From contig NZ_AUEY01000005.1 of the NCBI RefSeq assembly GCF_000426225.1, positions 62,001-126,000 of the forward strand: DNA of 64,000 bases, read 5' to 3'. Positions 43,790 to 52,679 of this stretch are shown here, piece by piece (the first letter of the stretch is position 1; each line of letters starts with the position of its first letter). The notes below the pieces were generated by a model. That model was not told the DNA's origin. It made no database searches and saw only the letters and a list, made by a program, of their open reading frames with translations. The DNA comes from Desulforegula conservatrix Mb1Pa. GTDB taxonomy: Bacteria; Desulfobacterota; Desulfobacteria; Desulfobacterales; Desulforegulaceae. A program made the translations under genes and the position numbers.

Positions 43790-44200
43790 GTGATTCCTGT
43801 TTGCGTTCGGGCGAACTCTAAAAATTGCCTTTTTGCCAAAGTTTAATCGGGCAGCGTCAGCGTCGAATCCTCATTTATACCGCATAACCTCCGGTTCTTA
43901 GTGCGACGCTGCTGATTCCCATGTGCTACCACATCAAAAATTCTAATTTTTAGAGCCACCCTTCAGTTTATAACTGTTCTGGGTGTGTCGAAATAAGGGA
44001 GTTAAAAAAATGATGGCCACAGTAAGATGAACAGCGCCAAACTATCAAGACTTATCTTGGGATTTAAAGGACGCAAGTGCCATTTATTGAGTCTTTCCAT
44101 GATCTTTTGGGGTGCATCCTGTATTGACTTGGATAATAAACGGGTGTTACTTGATCCGGGTTGGCAATTTCTGAAAAGATAATCGAACCGGAGTTTTCTG
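43790..44200. other. Divergent intergenic region between hsdM and acyl-CoA synthetase
   Basis: About 410 bases without a gene. It contains a repeat (43851-43965) that shares sequence with the right edge of the window and otherwise no clear signals; GGAG lies at the right end as a ribosome site for the acyl-CoA synthetase. Confidence 0.55.
43851..43965. repeat. AGCGTCGCAC / AAAAATTCTAATTTTT repeat, family 5
   Basis: The segments GTGCGACGCT and TGCTACCACATCAAAAATTC recur in inverted orientation at 63953-64000. The near-palindrome AAAAATTCTAATTTTT is in both. GGCAGCGTC and GCGACGCTGC at either side of the left half can pair. Confidence 0.75.
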
Positions 44201-45778
44201 ATGATAATAACCGAAATACTGGCCAGAAACGCGAGGCTTTTTCCTGATGATACGGCGCTTGTGGAAAGAGATCCTGCAAACGGAACAAGAAAAAGCATTA
44301 CTTGGACGGAATTTGATTCGGTCTCGAACAGAATCGCAAACGCACTTGTGAAAAGAGGGGTCAAAAAGGGTGGCAGTGTGGTGCATCTCATGACCAACTG
44401 CCTTGAATGGCTTCCGGTTTATTTCGGGATTTTAAGAACAGGCGCAAAGGCCGTGCCTCTTAATTTCAGGTTTACGGAGGAGCTGATCGCCATGTGCGCA
44501 AATGTTTCCGAAGCCAGCGTGATTTTTTTCGGCGAGGAATTTATTGACCGTGTTGCATCAGCCAAGACCGAGCTTGATCTTTCAATTACAACATATATAT
44601 TTACTGGCCCCAAAGAGCATACACCCCGTTATGCCGAACATCTGGATGATTTTATCAAAAAGAGCGAGCCTGAATTTTTCGGCCCTGAAATCATTATCAC
44701 AGACAATGCCGCCATATATTTCACTTCAGGCACGACAGGAGTTCCCAAGGGCGTTCTCCTGACCCACAGGAATCTCGAATTTTCCTGCTATGTGGAAAAC
44801 AATCATCATTCCCAGAAAAAAGAAGACTCCTTTCTCTGCATTCCGCCCCTTTATCACACAGGAGCCAAAATGCATTGGTTCGGCAATTTTCTTGTGGGCG
44901 CTCCGGCTGTAATTCTAAAAGGGATAAAACCTGACTGGATTCTTGAGGCAGTTTCAGAGGAAAAGGTTTCAATAGTCTGGCTTCTCGTGCCCTGGGCCCA
45001 TGATATTCTTCTTGCCATCGAGCGAGGTGAAATCAAGCTTGATAATTATGATCTTTCCAGATGGAGACTCATGCACATAGGCGCACAGCCGGTTCCTCCG
45101 AGTCTTATCCAGAAATGGGGTGAAGTATTCCCGCTTCATGAATTTGACGTGAATTACGGACTTACAGAAGCAACCGGCCCTGGATGCCTTCACCTTGGAA
45201 TCCCTAACCGCCACAAGACCGGCTCCATCGGAATTGCGGGCTTTGACTGGGAATTTTCAATAGTTGACAGAAACCTTGATCCTGTACCGCTTGGGGAGCC
45301 GGGCGAGCTTATTGTAAAAGGGCCGGGAGTAATGAAGGAGTATTTCAAAAATCCCAAGGAAACCGCTACAAGCCTTGTTAATGGCTGGTTAAGGACAGGG
45401 GACATAGCCAGAATAGACAAGGACGGTTTTGTATGGCTGCTTGATCGCAAAAAAGACGTGATCATAACAGGCGGCGAGAATATCTATCCTGTCGAAATAG
45501 AGCATTTCCTGAGCCATCACGCAAGAATTCAGGATGTGGCAGTAATCGGCATTCCTGATGAAAGATTGGGAGAGGTTGTGGCTGCTGTAATCAAGCTTAA
45601 ACCCGGCAAGAATATGACAGAGGAAGAAGTCATGACTCTTTGTGAGCTTCTCCCAAGATACAAGAGACCGAAATTCATATATTTCGACGATGTTCCGAGG
45701 AATCCTACCGGAAAAATTGAAAAACCTGCGTTAAGAAAGAAATATGCCGGTATTTACAGCAGTTTTAAGATGTCTTGA
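44201..45778 (+). CDS. Long-chain/medium-chain acyl-CoA synthetase (AMP-forming)
   Basis: A 525-aa class I adenylate-forming enzyme. Core motifs are AIYFTSGTTGVPKGVLLTH (residues ~168-186), VNYGLTEATGPG (~320), GWLRTGDIARIDKDG (~400), KKDVIITGGENIYPVEIE (~415-432), and the catalytic Lys in NPTGKIEKPALRKK. It activates a carboxylic acid as acyl-AMP and then forms acyl-CoA. The substrate cannot be fixed from the sequence; fatty or aromatic acids are possible. It is a single gene on the plus strand. Confidence 0.92.
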   Translation: MIITEILARNARLFPDDTALVERDPANGTRKSITWTEFDSVSNRIANALVKRGVKKGGSVVHLMTNCLEWLPVYFGILRTGAKAVPLNFRFTEELIAMCANVSEASVIFFGEEFIDRVASAKTELDLSITTYIFTGPKEHTPRYAEHLDDFIKKSEPEFFGPEIIITDNAAIYFTSGTTGVPKGVLLTHRNLEFSCYVENNHHSQKKEDSFLCIPPLYHTGAKMHWFGNFLVGAPAVILKGIKPDWILEAVSEEKVSIVWLLVPWAHDILLAIERGEIKLDNYDLSRWRLMHIGAQPVPPSLIQKWGEVFPLHEFDVNYGLTEATGPGCLHLGIPNRHKTGSIGIAGFDWEFSIVDRNLDPVPLGEPGELIVKGPGVMKEYFKNPKETATSLVNGWLRTGDIARIDKDGFVWLLDRKKDVIITGGENIYPVEIEHFLSHHARIQDVAVIGIPDERLGEVVAAVIKLKPGKNMTEEEVMTLCELLPRYKRPKFIYFDDVPRNPTGKIEKPALRKKYAGIYSSFKMS

Positions 45779-45790
45779 TTGTTAGATGGG

Positions 45791-45828
45791 GAGGTCGGAT
45801 TAGGACGCCTTTGTCCCTAATCCGACAT
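45791..45828. repeat. TCGGATTA hairpin repeat, family 2 variant
   Basis: AGGTCGGATTAGGACGCC, TTTGTCCCTAATCCGACAT. The inner stem has changed to GGAC/GTCC compared with GAGC/GCTC in the others, a compensatory-looking change that keeps the hairpin. Confidence 0.82.
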
Positions 45829-45930
45829 TGATCTAAAGTGCATGCCTCCGGGGAGTCAATTTACCCCTTATAAGCCAAAGTTAGACAGGAATTATAAGGG
45901 TATTTAATGACACCGTTTACAAGGATAACT

Positions 45931-45970
45931 CCGGCGGGTCGCTTTTTGAAAAAAGCTCCGCAAAAACTTA
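45931..45970. repeat. Family 3 repeat, inverted copy
   Basis: GGCGGGTCGCTTTTTGAAAA then AAGCTCCGCAAAAACTTA, the reverse complement of the unit at 46770 and 52680. It lies just beyond the kdpC stop. Confidence 0.85.
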
Positions 45971-46053
45971 ATGATTTTTGTCGGTTGGCAAGAACACTGA
46001 ATAGAATTGGTTCCCACGCAAAACATGAAAATTGGTTGTGCGCAAGTTGGTTC

Positions 46054-46632
46054 CTATGCCTTTCCAAATTTTTTGTCGAGCGCCATATTCAGGCGCAGAA
46101 CATTCACCCTCGGCTCGCCGAAAATAAATAAATCCCTGCCTTCAGTAGTGTTTTCAATAATCTTTTTAATCATTTCAGGATCTGCGTTTCTGGATTTTGC
46201 TATTCTTGGAATCTGCCACATTGCAGCTTCGGTCGAAATATGCGGATCAAGCCCGCTTGCAGAAGCCATAACAAGTTCCACAGGCACAGGGCCTTTTGCG
46301 TCCGGGTTTTCTTTGATAAGACGTTCAGTATCTGTTTTTATCCTTTCCCTTAGTTTCTGTGAAGAAGGTCCGAGATTCGATCCACCCGAACTTGAAGCAT
46401 CATAACCGTTTCCGGCAGCTGATGGTCTTGGCTGGAAATAGGAAGGCTTTGAAAATGCTTGTGCAATCAGTTTTGATCCGACAGTCTCGCCCTTTTCATT
46501 TTTAATCATGCTGCCGTTTGCCTTGTCAGGAAAGATAACCTGAGCAATTCCTGTGACAGCCAAAGGATATATTATCCCGGTAAGTATGAGGGTTACAATG
46601 GCCACCCTTAATGCGATGATTATATTTTTCAT
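46054..46632 (-). CDS. kdpC: Potassium-transporting ATPase subunit C
   Basis: A 192-aa KdpC with one N-terminal transmembrane helix (ALRVAIVTLILTGIIYPLAV) and a periplasmic domain with QPRPSAAGNGYDASSSGGSN and PHISTEAA. It stabilises the KdpFABC complex. The ATG at 46632, after AAAGGA with an 8-base spacing, is preferred; the open frame upstream runs into an inserted repeat. The gap of 195 bases to kdpB is large for this operon and is filled by two repeat units. Confidence 0.95.
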   Translation of the reverse strand: MKNIIIALRVAIVTLILTGIIYPLAVTGIAQVIFPDKANGSMIKNEKGETVGSKLIAQAFSKPSYFQPRPSAAGNGYDASSSGGSNLGPSSQKLRERIKTDTERLIKENPDAKGPVPVELVMASASGLDPHISTEAAMWQIPRIAKSRNADPEMIKKIIENTTEGRDLFIFGEPRVNVLRLNMALDKKFGKA

Positions 46633-46656
46633 GCTTTGTTCCTTTATATTCGGCTT

Positions 46657-46694
46657 TCTGGTGCGCAAGCCTTGCGGCTTGAGCACCCTACGAT
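46657..46694. repeat. Family 4 repeat in the kdpB-kdpC gap
   Basis: GGTGCGCAAGCCTTGCGGC followed by TTGAGCACCCTACGAT. Almost the same sequence occurs at 41891-41930. Confidence 0.85.
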
Positions 46695-46769
46695 TACATA
46701 ATTTTCGATTTTCACGCCGACATATTCCTGTAATAATCGGAAATCCAGATTCAAAAATCTAAAATCCAT

Positions 46770-46814
46770 GAAGTTTTTGCGGAGCTTTTTACAAAAAGCG
46801 ACCCGCCGGAGGCA
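46770..46814. repeat. Family 3 repeat in the kdpB-kdpC gap
   Basis: AAGTTTTTGCGGAGC, TTTTTACAAAAAGCG and ACCCGCCGGAGGC in series, as at 52680-52724. It lies within 15 bases of the kdpB stop. Confidence 0.87.
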
Positions 46815-46827
46815 CTTTGCCTCCTCA

Positions 46828-48873
46828 TCATATCAGCCCTGCCACCTGAAGCATCATGTCAATCAGCTTTATTCCGACAAAAGGCGCTATAACTCCGCCA
46901 AGGCCATAAATCAGAAGAGAACGCCTGAGAAGAGCTGAAGCACCTATGGGTCTGTATTTTACGCCGCGCAATGACAGCGGAATCAGCAGTATAATAATGA
47001 TTGCATTGAATATTACGGCGGACAGAATAGCGCTCTGGGGCGAGGCAAGGCGCATGATGTTGAGAGGCGCAATCTGGGGGAGTGCCGAAACAAACAGAGC
47101 CGGAAGAATCGCAAAATACTTGGCTATATCATTTGCGATTGAAAAAGTGGTGAGCGAGCCTCTTGTCATGAGGAGCTGTTTTCCAACCTCGACCACTTCA
47201 AGAAGCTTTGTGGGGTTGGAATCAAGGTCTATCATGTTTCCAGCTTCCTTGGCAGCCTGGGTCCCTGTGTTCATGGCAACCCCGACATCAGCCTGGGCAA
47301 GGGCAGGGGCGTCGTTTGTTCCGTCTCCTGTCATTGCGACAAGCTTGCCTTTTGCCTGTTCTTCCTTGATGAACCTCATTTTGTCTTCCGGGGTGGCTTC
47401 AGCAAGAAAATCGTCAACTCCTGCTTCCTTTGCTATACATGCGGCTGTTCTTTTGTTGTCTCCTGTTATCATGACAGTCCTGATTCCCATGGCCCGGAAA
47501 CGCTCGAACCTGTCCTTTATGCCTTCCTTGACCACGTCCTTGAGATGGATTATGCCGAGAATCCTTGCTCCGTCTGCGACAGCCAGCGGAGTTCCTCCGT
47601 TGTCAGCGATCAGGTTGGTTATATCATGTATTTCCTGGGGTATTTCTCCTCCAAGTTTTGTTACATATACGCAGATGGCGTCAACAGCTCCTTTTCTTAT
47701 TTCCCTGCCGTCTATGTCGCATCCGCTCATGCGGGTATGGGCTGAAAAAGGAATGAAATGAGCATCATGGGATATAAGATCCCTGCCCCTGAGATGGAAT
47801 TCCTCTTTAACCAGAACAACAATTGATCTGCCTTCAGGTGTTTCATCAGCAAGGCTCGAAAGCTGGGCAGCGTCCGCAAGCTCATTTATGTCAATTCCCG
47901 GAGTCGGAATCAGGTCTGTAGCCAGGCGGTTTCCGAGGGTTATGGTTCCTGTCTTGTCAAGAAGAAGGGTGTCCACATCTCCTGCTGCTTCCACTGCGCG
48001 TCCGCTCATGGCAATAACATTTTTACGGATCAGGCGATCCATGCCAGCAATGCCAATCGCGGAAAGAAGCCCGCCGATTGTTGTGGGAATGAGACAGACC
48101 AGAAGGGCGATCATGACTGTTGCAGAAAGATGAATGCCTGAATACGCGGCCATTGGCACAAGACTTACGCATACAATCAGAAAGACGATGGTAAGCCCGA
48201 CAAGAAGAATATGAAGAGCAAGCTCGTTAGGCGTTTTCTGGCGGGAAGTGCCTTCCACAAGGGATATCATCCTGTCTAAAAAAGAGCCTCCGGGATCCGC
48301 GCCTATTTTAATGACAATCCGGTCAGAAAGAACCTTTGTGCCTCCTGTTACTGCGGATCTGTCGCCTCCTGATTCACGGATTACAGGTGCTGATTCGCCT
48401 GTTATTGCGGATTCATCGACCGAGGCTATTCCCTCGATAACCTCGCCGTCTCCGGGTATCATGTCGCCAGCCTCGCACACCACCATGTCTCCCTTTCTGA
48501 GAGTCGAGGATGCAACTGATTCTTCTTTCCCGGAAACCAGTATGCGGGCTTTTATATCCTGACGGAGCTTTCGAAGGGATGCGGCCTGGGCCTTGCCCCT
48601 TCCTTCTGCCACAGCTTCCGCAAAATTGGCAAACAGAAGGGTAAACCAGAGCCATGCTGTTATGCTTCCAGTAAACCATAACGGAGCGGAATCAGCGTCA
48701 GGAGCCACAATATCCCTCAGAAATGCTGCTGTTGTGAGTATGCTGCCGATCTCAACGACAAACATCACCGGATTTTTGATGACATGCACGGGGCTAAGTT
48801 TGCGAACGCTGTCAATGACAGCCTGCATGAGAATATCTTTATTAAAAAGAGAAACTGTTTTTGTATCAGACAT
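46828..48873 (-). CDS. kdpB: Potassium-transporting P-type ATPase subunit B
   Basis: A 681-aa P-type ATPase that energises K+ uptake through KdpA. The phosphorylation motif is [14 protein letters not shown] (Asp ~307), the actuator motif is [11 protein letters not shown] (~153-163), the nucleotide-binding KGAVDAI and hinge motif [17 protein letters not shown] are present, and the membrane helices are complete. It starts 12 bases after the kdpA stop. Length matches the usual ~680 aa. Confidence 0.97.
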   Translation of the reverse strand: MSDTKTVSLFNKDILMQAVIDSVRKLSPVHVIKNPVMFVVEIGSILTTAAFLRDIVAPDADSAPLWFTGSITAWLWFTLLFANFAEAVAEGRGKAQAASLRKLRQDIKARILVSGKEESVASSTLRKGDMVVCEAGDMIPGDGEVIEGIASVDESAITGESAPVIRESGGDRSAVTGGTKVLSDRIVIKIGADPGGSFLDRMISLVEGTSRQKTPNELALHILLVGLTIVFLIVCVSLVPMAAYSGIHLSATVMIALLVCLIPTTIGGLLSAIGIAGMDRLIRKNVIAMSGRAVEAAGDVDTLLLDKTGTITLGNRLATDLIPTPGIDINELADAAQLSSLADETPEGRSIVVLVKEEFHLRGRDLISHDAHFIPFSAHTRMSGCDIDGREIRKGAVDAICVYVTKLGGEIPQEIHDITNLIADNGGTPLAVADGARILGIIHLKDVVKEGIKDRFERFRAMGIRTVMITGDNKRTAACIAKEAGVDDFLAEATPEDKMRFIKEEQAKGKLVAMTGDGTNDAPALAQADVGVAMNTGTQAAKEAGNMIDLDSNPTKLLEVVEVGKQLLMTRGSLTTFSIANDIAKYFAILPALFVSALPQIAPLNIMRLASPQSAILSAVIFNAIIIILLIPLSLRGVKYRPIGASALLRRSLLIYGLGGVIAPFVGIKLIDMMLQVAGLI

Positions 48874-48885
48874 TTTTTAACCTCA

Positions 48886-50607
48886 TCAAAAAGTTGTGCC
48901 GGTTACGGCCGCGAAATGCTCCACAATCGGCCCCAGAGTAAGTGCGGGGAAAAAAGTCAAAGCTCCGACTATTATGATGACAGATAGAAGCAGGACAAGG
49001 AACATTCCTCCGTCAGTATGGAAAGTGCCTGGGCCAGCTGGAACCGTCTTTTTAGCAGCCATTGAACCTGCGATGGCAAGGACAGGTATGATCATGAAGA
49101 AACGGCCAAACAGCATGGACAGGCCGAGGGTTATATTATACCAGTCTGTGTTGGCGTTAAGTCCTGCAAAGGCTGACCCGTTGTTTCCTGCTGCGCTGGT
49201 GAATGCGTACAGGATTTCTGAAAGTCCGTGGGGCCCGCTGTTGTTCAGGGACGAAACTCCGTAGGGCGCAACTGCCCCCCAGGCCGTGAATCCGAGTATT
49301 ATAATCGGGAATATGAGCACATAGAGCATCACGAACTTCATCTCGTTAGCTTCTATTTTTTTTCCAAGGTATTCTGGAGTGCGTCCAACCATGAGCCCTG
49401 CTATGAATACTGTCAGGATAACGAACATAAGCATTCCGTAAAGCCCTGCCCCGACTCCGCCAAATATTACCTCTCCAAGCTGGATATTCAGCATAGGGAC
49501 AAGGCCGCCTATTGGGTTAAAGCTGTCATGCATGGAATTGACAGCACCGCAGGACGCGTCTGTTGTTACTGTCGCAAAAAGGGAAGATCCTGTTATCCCG
49601 AATCTTGTTTCCTTGCCTTCCATATTGCCCGACTGCACACCCATATTGATTCCTGCAACAGCGGCATTCGGATGGGATTCCGCCCAGTATGTTGTTGCTA
49701 CTCCGGCAGTAAACAGAATTGCCATTGCAGCCCAGATAATCCATCCGTCCTTTTGGCTTTTGGCCATTCGGCCATAAGTGTATGTCAAAGCCGAAGGAAT
49801 CGCAAAAATGAGTATCATTTCAAACATATTGGAAAGCGGTGTCGGATTTTCAAAAGGATGAGCGCTGTTTGCATTGAAAAAACCGCCTCCGTTTGTGCCA
49901 AGTTCCTTGATAGCTTCCTGAGAAGCCACAGGCCCCATTGCAATGATCTGGCTCGATCCTTCAATGGTCATGATTTCATGGTAGGCGCTGAAATTCTGGA
50001 TAACTCCCTGGGAGACAAGAAAAATTGCGGCTATAAAGCTGATGGGCAGAAGCACGTAAATCGTACCCCTGATGAGATCTGCCCAGAAATTGCCGATTGT
50101 GGACGGCATTCCAGGTTTTATCTTTCTGGTGAAACCGCGGGCAATTGCAAGGGCAACGCCGATTCCTGCCGCAGCAGATGTGAAGTTGTGCCACGCGAGC
50201 CCTGCCATCTGCGAGAAATAGCTCATGGTCGTCTCGCCTGAATATGCCTGCCAGTTGGTATTAGTCGTAAAGCTGATGGAGGTGTTCATGGCGAGCCATG
50301 CAGGCACTGGCCCGAATTTCTGGGGGTTCAGAGGTAAAAGATTCTGAAACCTCAGGATCGCGTAAGTGATCAGCATGCTGATCACGCTGAACATAATTAG
50401 AGAGGCGGCGTATTCTTTCCAGCCCTGTTCCTCATCAGGATTAATTCCGCACACCTTGAAAAAGAATCTTTCCAAAGGGCCGAAAATTCGCGGCAGAGGT
50501 CTTTTGGGCCCTTCGAACACACTAAAAAGGTATGTTCCAAGCGGCTTGGTCAAGGCAAATACGACTGCCAAAAATATTAAAATCTGCAACCATCCGTTAA
50601 GTGTCAT
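48886..50607 (-). CDS. kdpA: Potassium-transporting ATPase subunit A
   Basis: A 573-aa channel-like subunit of the superfamily of K+ transporters. Selectivity-filter-type segments are visible, for example SFTTNTNWQAYSGE (~111-124), LGTNGGGFFNANSAHPFENP (~232-251), VTTDASCGAVNSMHDSFNP and SAAGNNGSAFAGL. GGAG lies 6 bases before the ATG on the minus strand. It provides the K+ path for the KdpB pump. Preceded by two very short membrane-peptide genes. Confidence 0.97.
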   Translation of the reverse strand: MTLNGWLQILIFLAVVFALTKPLGTYLFSVFEGPKRPLPRIFGPLERFFFKVCGINPDEEQGWKEYAASLIMFSVISMLITYAILRFQNLLPLNPQKFGPVPAWLAMNTSISFTTNTNWQAYSGETTMSYFSQMAGLAWHNFTSAAAGIGVALAIARGFTRKIKPGMPSTIGNFWADLIRGTIYVLLPISFIAAIFLVSQGVIQNFSAYHEIMTIEGSSQIIAMGPVASQEAIKELGTNGGGFFNANSAHPFENPTPLSNMFEMILIFAIPSALTYTYGRMAKSQKDGWIIWAAMAILFTAGVATTYWAESHPNAAVAGINMGVQSGNMEGKETRFGITGSSLFATVTTDASCGAVNSMHDSFNPIGGLVPMLNIQLGEVIFGGVGAGLYGMLMFVILTVFIAGLMVGRTPEYLGKKIEANEMKFVMLYVLIFPIIILGFTAWGAVAPYGVSSLNNSGPHGLSEILYAFTSAAGNNGSAFAGLNANTDWYNITLGLSMLFGRFFMIIPVLAIAGSMAAKKTVPAGPGTFHTDGGMFLVLLLSVIIIVGALTFFPALTLGPIVEHFAAVTGTTF

Positions 50608-50622
50608 TTTGAACTCCGGGCA

Positions 50623-50712
50623 TTAAAATTTTTCAGGTCTTATCAGGCTGTAAAAGAGATAGATCATCAAAAATACAGCGATGGCGGCACTAATAAGGTA
50701 TTCGGGATTCAT
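50623..50712 (-). CDS. kdpF: KdpF-like 29-aa membrane peptide
   Basis: The minus strand encodes a 29-residue peptide, MNPEYLISAAIAV then FLMIYLFYSLIRPEKF, with one transmembrane helix and the C-terminal pattern found in KdpF (helix, then a Tyr-x-x-Leu-Ile region and a final Phe). KdpF stabilises the Kdp complex in Escherichia coli, where it is also 29 aa. AAGGA lies 10 bases upstream of its ATG, overlapping the end of the preceding small gene. It ends 15 bases before kdpA. Confidence 0.85.
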   Translation of the reverse strand: MNPEYLISAAIAVFLMIYLFYSLIRPEKF

Positions 50713-50715
50713 TTT

Positions 50716-50805
50716 CTATTTCCTTAGTTTTTCAAGTCCGGACAAGTACATGACGCACATGCCGAAAAAGATCATAGTCATGGTTATTGCAAGAAGGTCA
50801 TTCAT
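50716..50805 (-). CDS. 29-aa membrane peptide preceding kdpF
   Basis: The minus strand encodes a second 29-residue hydrophobic peptide, MNDLLAITMTMIFFGMCV then MYLSGLEKLRK, with one transmembrane helix and a basic C-terminus. AGGAG stands 11 bases before the ATG, and it stops 3 bases before the kdpF start. It is the first gene after the sigma-54 promoter. Small proteins at this position occur in other kdp operons, and the role is not known to me. It may be a leader peptide, a regulator or a further subunit. Confidence 0.65.
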   Translation of the reverse strand: MNDLLAITMTMIFFGMCVMYLSGLEKLRK

Positions 50806-50873
50806 TGTTTGTATTTCTCCTGTTTTGTAGTGTGCTTAAAAATGGATATTCATAAGCTTACGCCATAATTAAG

Positions 50874-50889
50874 AGCATATTGCATGCCA
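50874..50889 (-). promoter_or_regulatory. Sigma-54 promoter of the kdp operon
   Basis: On the minus strand TGGCATGCAATATGCT matches TGGCAC-N5-TTGCW with GG and GC separated by exactly 10 bases. It is about 70 bases upstream of the first small gene. It overlaps a palindrome GAGCATAT/ATATGCTC at 50873-50896. The transcription start is expected near 50863. Confidence 0.82.
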
Positions 50890-50915
50890 TATGCTCGTGT
50901 TTATATGAATAGTAT

Positions 50916-50928
50916 TATCAATGATTTA
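50916..50928 (+). promoter_or_regulatory. IHF consensus site between UAS and sigma-54 promoter
   Basis: TATCAATGATTTA fits the IHF consensus WATCAANNNNTTR at every defined position. It sits between the promoter (50874-50889) and the UAS candidate (50983-50996), where DNA bending is expected for sigma-54 activation. Confidence 0.65.
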
Positions 50929-50982
50929 TGTGTGTATGGTGTGCGCATGCTTTGTTTTTTGCATATAGCCATAAAAAGAGTA

Positions 50983-50996
50983 TTGCAAAATGCAAG
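50983..50996 (-). promoter_or_regulatory. Palindromic activator site (UAS candidate) for kdp
   Basis: On the minus strand the sequence CTTGCATTTTGCAA, with TTGCA and TGCAA as half-sites, is flanked by AGAG and CTCT that also pair. The centre is about 110 bases upstream of the promoter -12 element. The identical 14-mer recurs at 52491-52504. Confidence 0.65.
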
Positions 50997-51139
50997 CACT
51001 CTATTAATCCGAATGAAAGCCTTTTCCTTCAGGAGGGCAGATATGACGTGAAAGAATGTTTTTAAATGCTTGGAGGTTATGTGATACTGTCAGAACTAAT
51101 TCATCCTGTTGACTACTCTCATTGAAAGCCCTGCGCCCT

Positions 51140-52468
51140 ATGAATATACTTATAATAGACGATGAACCAAATATCAGAAAAACCCTGTCCATGTGCCTTG
51201 AGTCTTCGGGGCACAGGACAAAGACAGTGAGTTGTTCAAAAGATGCCATTTCAGAGCTGGAGTCAGAGGTTTTTGATCTTGCTTTTGTGGATCTGAGGCT
51301 TGGAACTGAAAGCGGGCTCGATCTTATTCCTTCTATTGTATCTGTTTCTCCTTGGACAAAAATGGTTGTGATAACCGCGTTTGCTTCTGTCGAGACTGCT
51401 GTTGAGGCCATGAAGCTTGGCGCTTCGGATTATCTTGCAAAGCCTTTCAAGCCTGATCAGGTTCTTTTAATAGCAGAGCGAGTCGGTAAAATACGCCGCA
51501 TGGAGCAGAAAATCATCAATCTTCAGAATGATATTGAACGGCTTCATCCTTCGGTTTCATATTCATCATCAAATCCATCAATGCAGAAGGCTTTGGATCT
51601 GGCAGCCGAGGTTGCCGGGTCAGAAGCTGTTGTCATGCTGAGGGGGCCTAGCGGAACCGGTAAAACTGTTCTTGCAAAAGCCATTCATTCATGGAGCAAA
51701 AGAGCTGACAAGCCGCTTGCAGTAATATCATGCCCGTCTCTTTCGGCAGAGCTTCTTGAAAGCGAGCTTTTCGGTCATGTCAAGGGAGCATTCACAGGAG
51801 CGCTCCGGGATAATCCAGGCAGAATAGCTTCCTGCGAAGGAGGGACTCTTTTTCTTGACGAGATTGGAGACCTTCCTCTCCATGTTCAGCCCAAACTGCT
51901 TAGATTTTTACAGGACAGGGAATATGAACGTGTTGGCGATCATAAAACCAGAAAGGCAGACGTAAGAATAATAGCGGCAACAAACGCTGATCTTGAAAAA
52001 GCTGTCAGGGACGGCAGGTTCAGGGAAGATCTGTATTACCGCCTGAATGTGATTCAGATTGATCTTCCGCCTCTTTCAGAAAGACCTTCGGATGTTGAAA
52101 AAATAGCGTCTGACATGCTTTCCTTTTTCGGAGGCCAGAATCATAAAATGTTCAAGGGCTTTTCAGAAGAAGCCATGAAAGCCATGAAAGAATATTTATG
52201 GCCTGGAAACATCCGCGAACTTAGAAATGTGGTGGAAAGGGCGGCCATACTCTGCAAATCTGACACAGTCGATTTATGCCATCTTCCTGATTTTATTCAT
52301 GTCAGAAGTTCTGCCATGCGCATCGGTGATCCGGTTTCCATTTCAGAAATAGAAGAACAGCATATAAGGCGTGTTCTTGCTTCAACAAAAGTCATGCAGG
52401 AAGCCTCCGGGATTCTTGGAATAGATCAGGCAACTCTCTGGAGGAAGCGAAAGCAGTACGGGATATAG
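51140..52468 (+). CDS. Sigma-54-dependent response regulator (NtrC family)
   Basis: A 442-aa protein with three domains. Receiver (residues 1-120) with the acidic pair in IIDDEPN and phospho-acceptor Asp51 in [13 protein letters not shown]. The AAA+ domain (~140-370) has Walker [15 protein letters not shown], the sigma-54-contacting GAFTGA loop in [13 protein letters not shown], and Walker [12 protein letters not shown]. The C-terminus is a Fis-type helix-turn-helix ([18 protein letters not shown]). A TTG at 51122 is in frame, but the ATG at 51140 fits the receiver start. It is divergent from the kdp operon and the probable activator of it. Confidence 0.94.
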   Translation: MNILIIDDEPNIRKTLSMCLESSGHRTKTVSCSKDAISELESEVFDLAFVDLRLGTESGLDLIPSIVSVSPWTKMVVITAFASVETAVEAMKLGASDYLAKPFKPDQVLLIAERVGKIRRMEQKIINLQNDIERLHPSVSYSSSNPSMQKALDLAAEVAGSEAVVMLRGPSGTGKTVLAKAIHSWSKRADKPLAVISCPSLSAELLESELFGHVKGAFTGALRDNPGRIASCEGGTLFLDEIGDLPLHVQPKLLRFLQDREYERVGDHKTRKADVRIIAATNADLEKAVRDGRFREDLYYRLNVIQIDLPPLSERPSDVEKIASDMLSFFGGQNHKMFKGFSEEAMKAMKEYLWPGNIRELRNVVERAAILCKSDTVDLCHLPDFIHVRSSAMRIGDPVSISEIEEQHIRRVLASTKVMQEASGILGIDQATLWRKRKQYGI

Positions 52469-52490
52469 ATTTCAGCTTCTTTACTGATGT

Positions 52491-52504
52491 CTTGCATTTT
52501 GCAA
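52491..52504 (+). promoter_or_regulatory. Second copy of the 14-bp UAS palindrome
   Basis: CTTGCATTTTGCAA, identical to the kdp UAS in reverse orientation, followed by GCCTCT where the kdp copy has TACTCT. It is about 360 bases upstream of the sigma-54-type promoter at 52850. Confidence 0.65.
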
Positions 52505-52593
52505 GCCTCTTTTCTGCAATTCTTGTTTTTTTTAAGGCTCTGTTCCAGTTAAATGTTTAAATATGTAGAACAAATTGTTTTTAGTTTATTTTC

Positions 52594-52623
52594 TTGGGGA
52601 TCTTTTTGAAAAAAGATCCCCAA
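52594..52623. repeat. GGGGATC hairpin
   Basis: TTGGGGATCTTTTTG and AAAAAAGATCCCCAA form a near-perfect 30-base inverted repeat. It has no following T-run and is followed by an AAAACTTTATGATTTTT segment also found near 45961. It is related to the family 3 elements. Confidence 0.75.
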
Positions 52624-52679
52624 ACCCCTCAAAAACTTTATGATTTTTTATGATAACAGCCCATTATTTATATCATTGA

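Noticed and set aside
44002-44397. Minus-strand frames between hsdM and the acyl-CoA synthetase.
   Set aside because: They overlap the synthetase N-terminus and show no family features or start signals.
45779-46053. Short plus-strand frames between the acyl-CoA synthetase and kdpC.
   Set aside because: They lie in family 2 and family 3 repeats and overlap the kdpC end; no ribosome site or domain.
46946-47761. A 271-codon open frame antisense to kdpB.
   Set aside because: Shadow of the conserved kdpB frame; low-complexity Ser/Pro/Ala composition.
49228-50241. A 337-codon open frame antisense to kdpA.
   Set aside because: It is opposite to a fully conserved KdpA, has a Cys/His/Arg-rich composition without a recognisable domain and no ribosome site.
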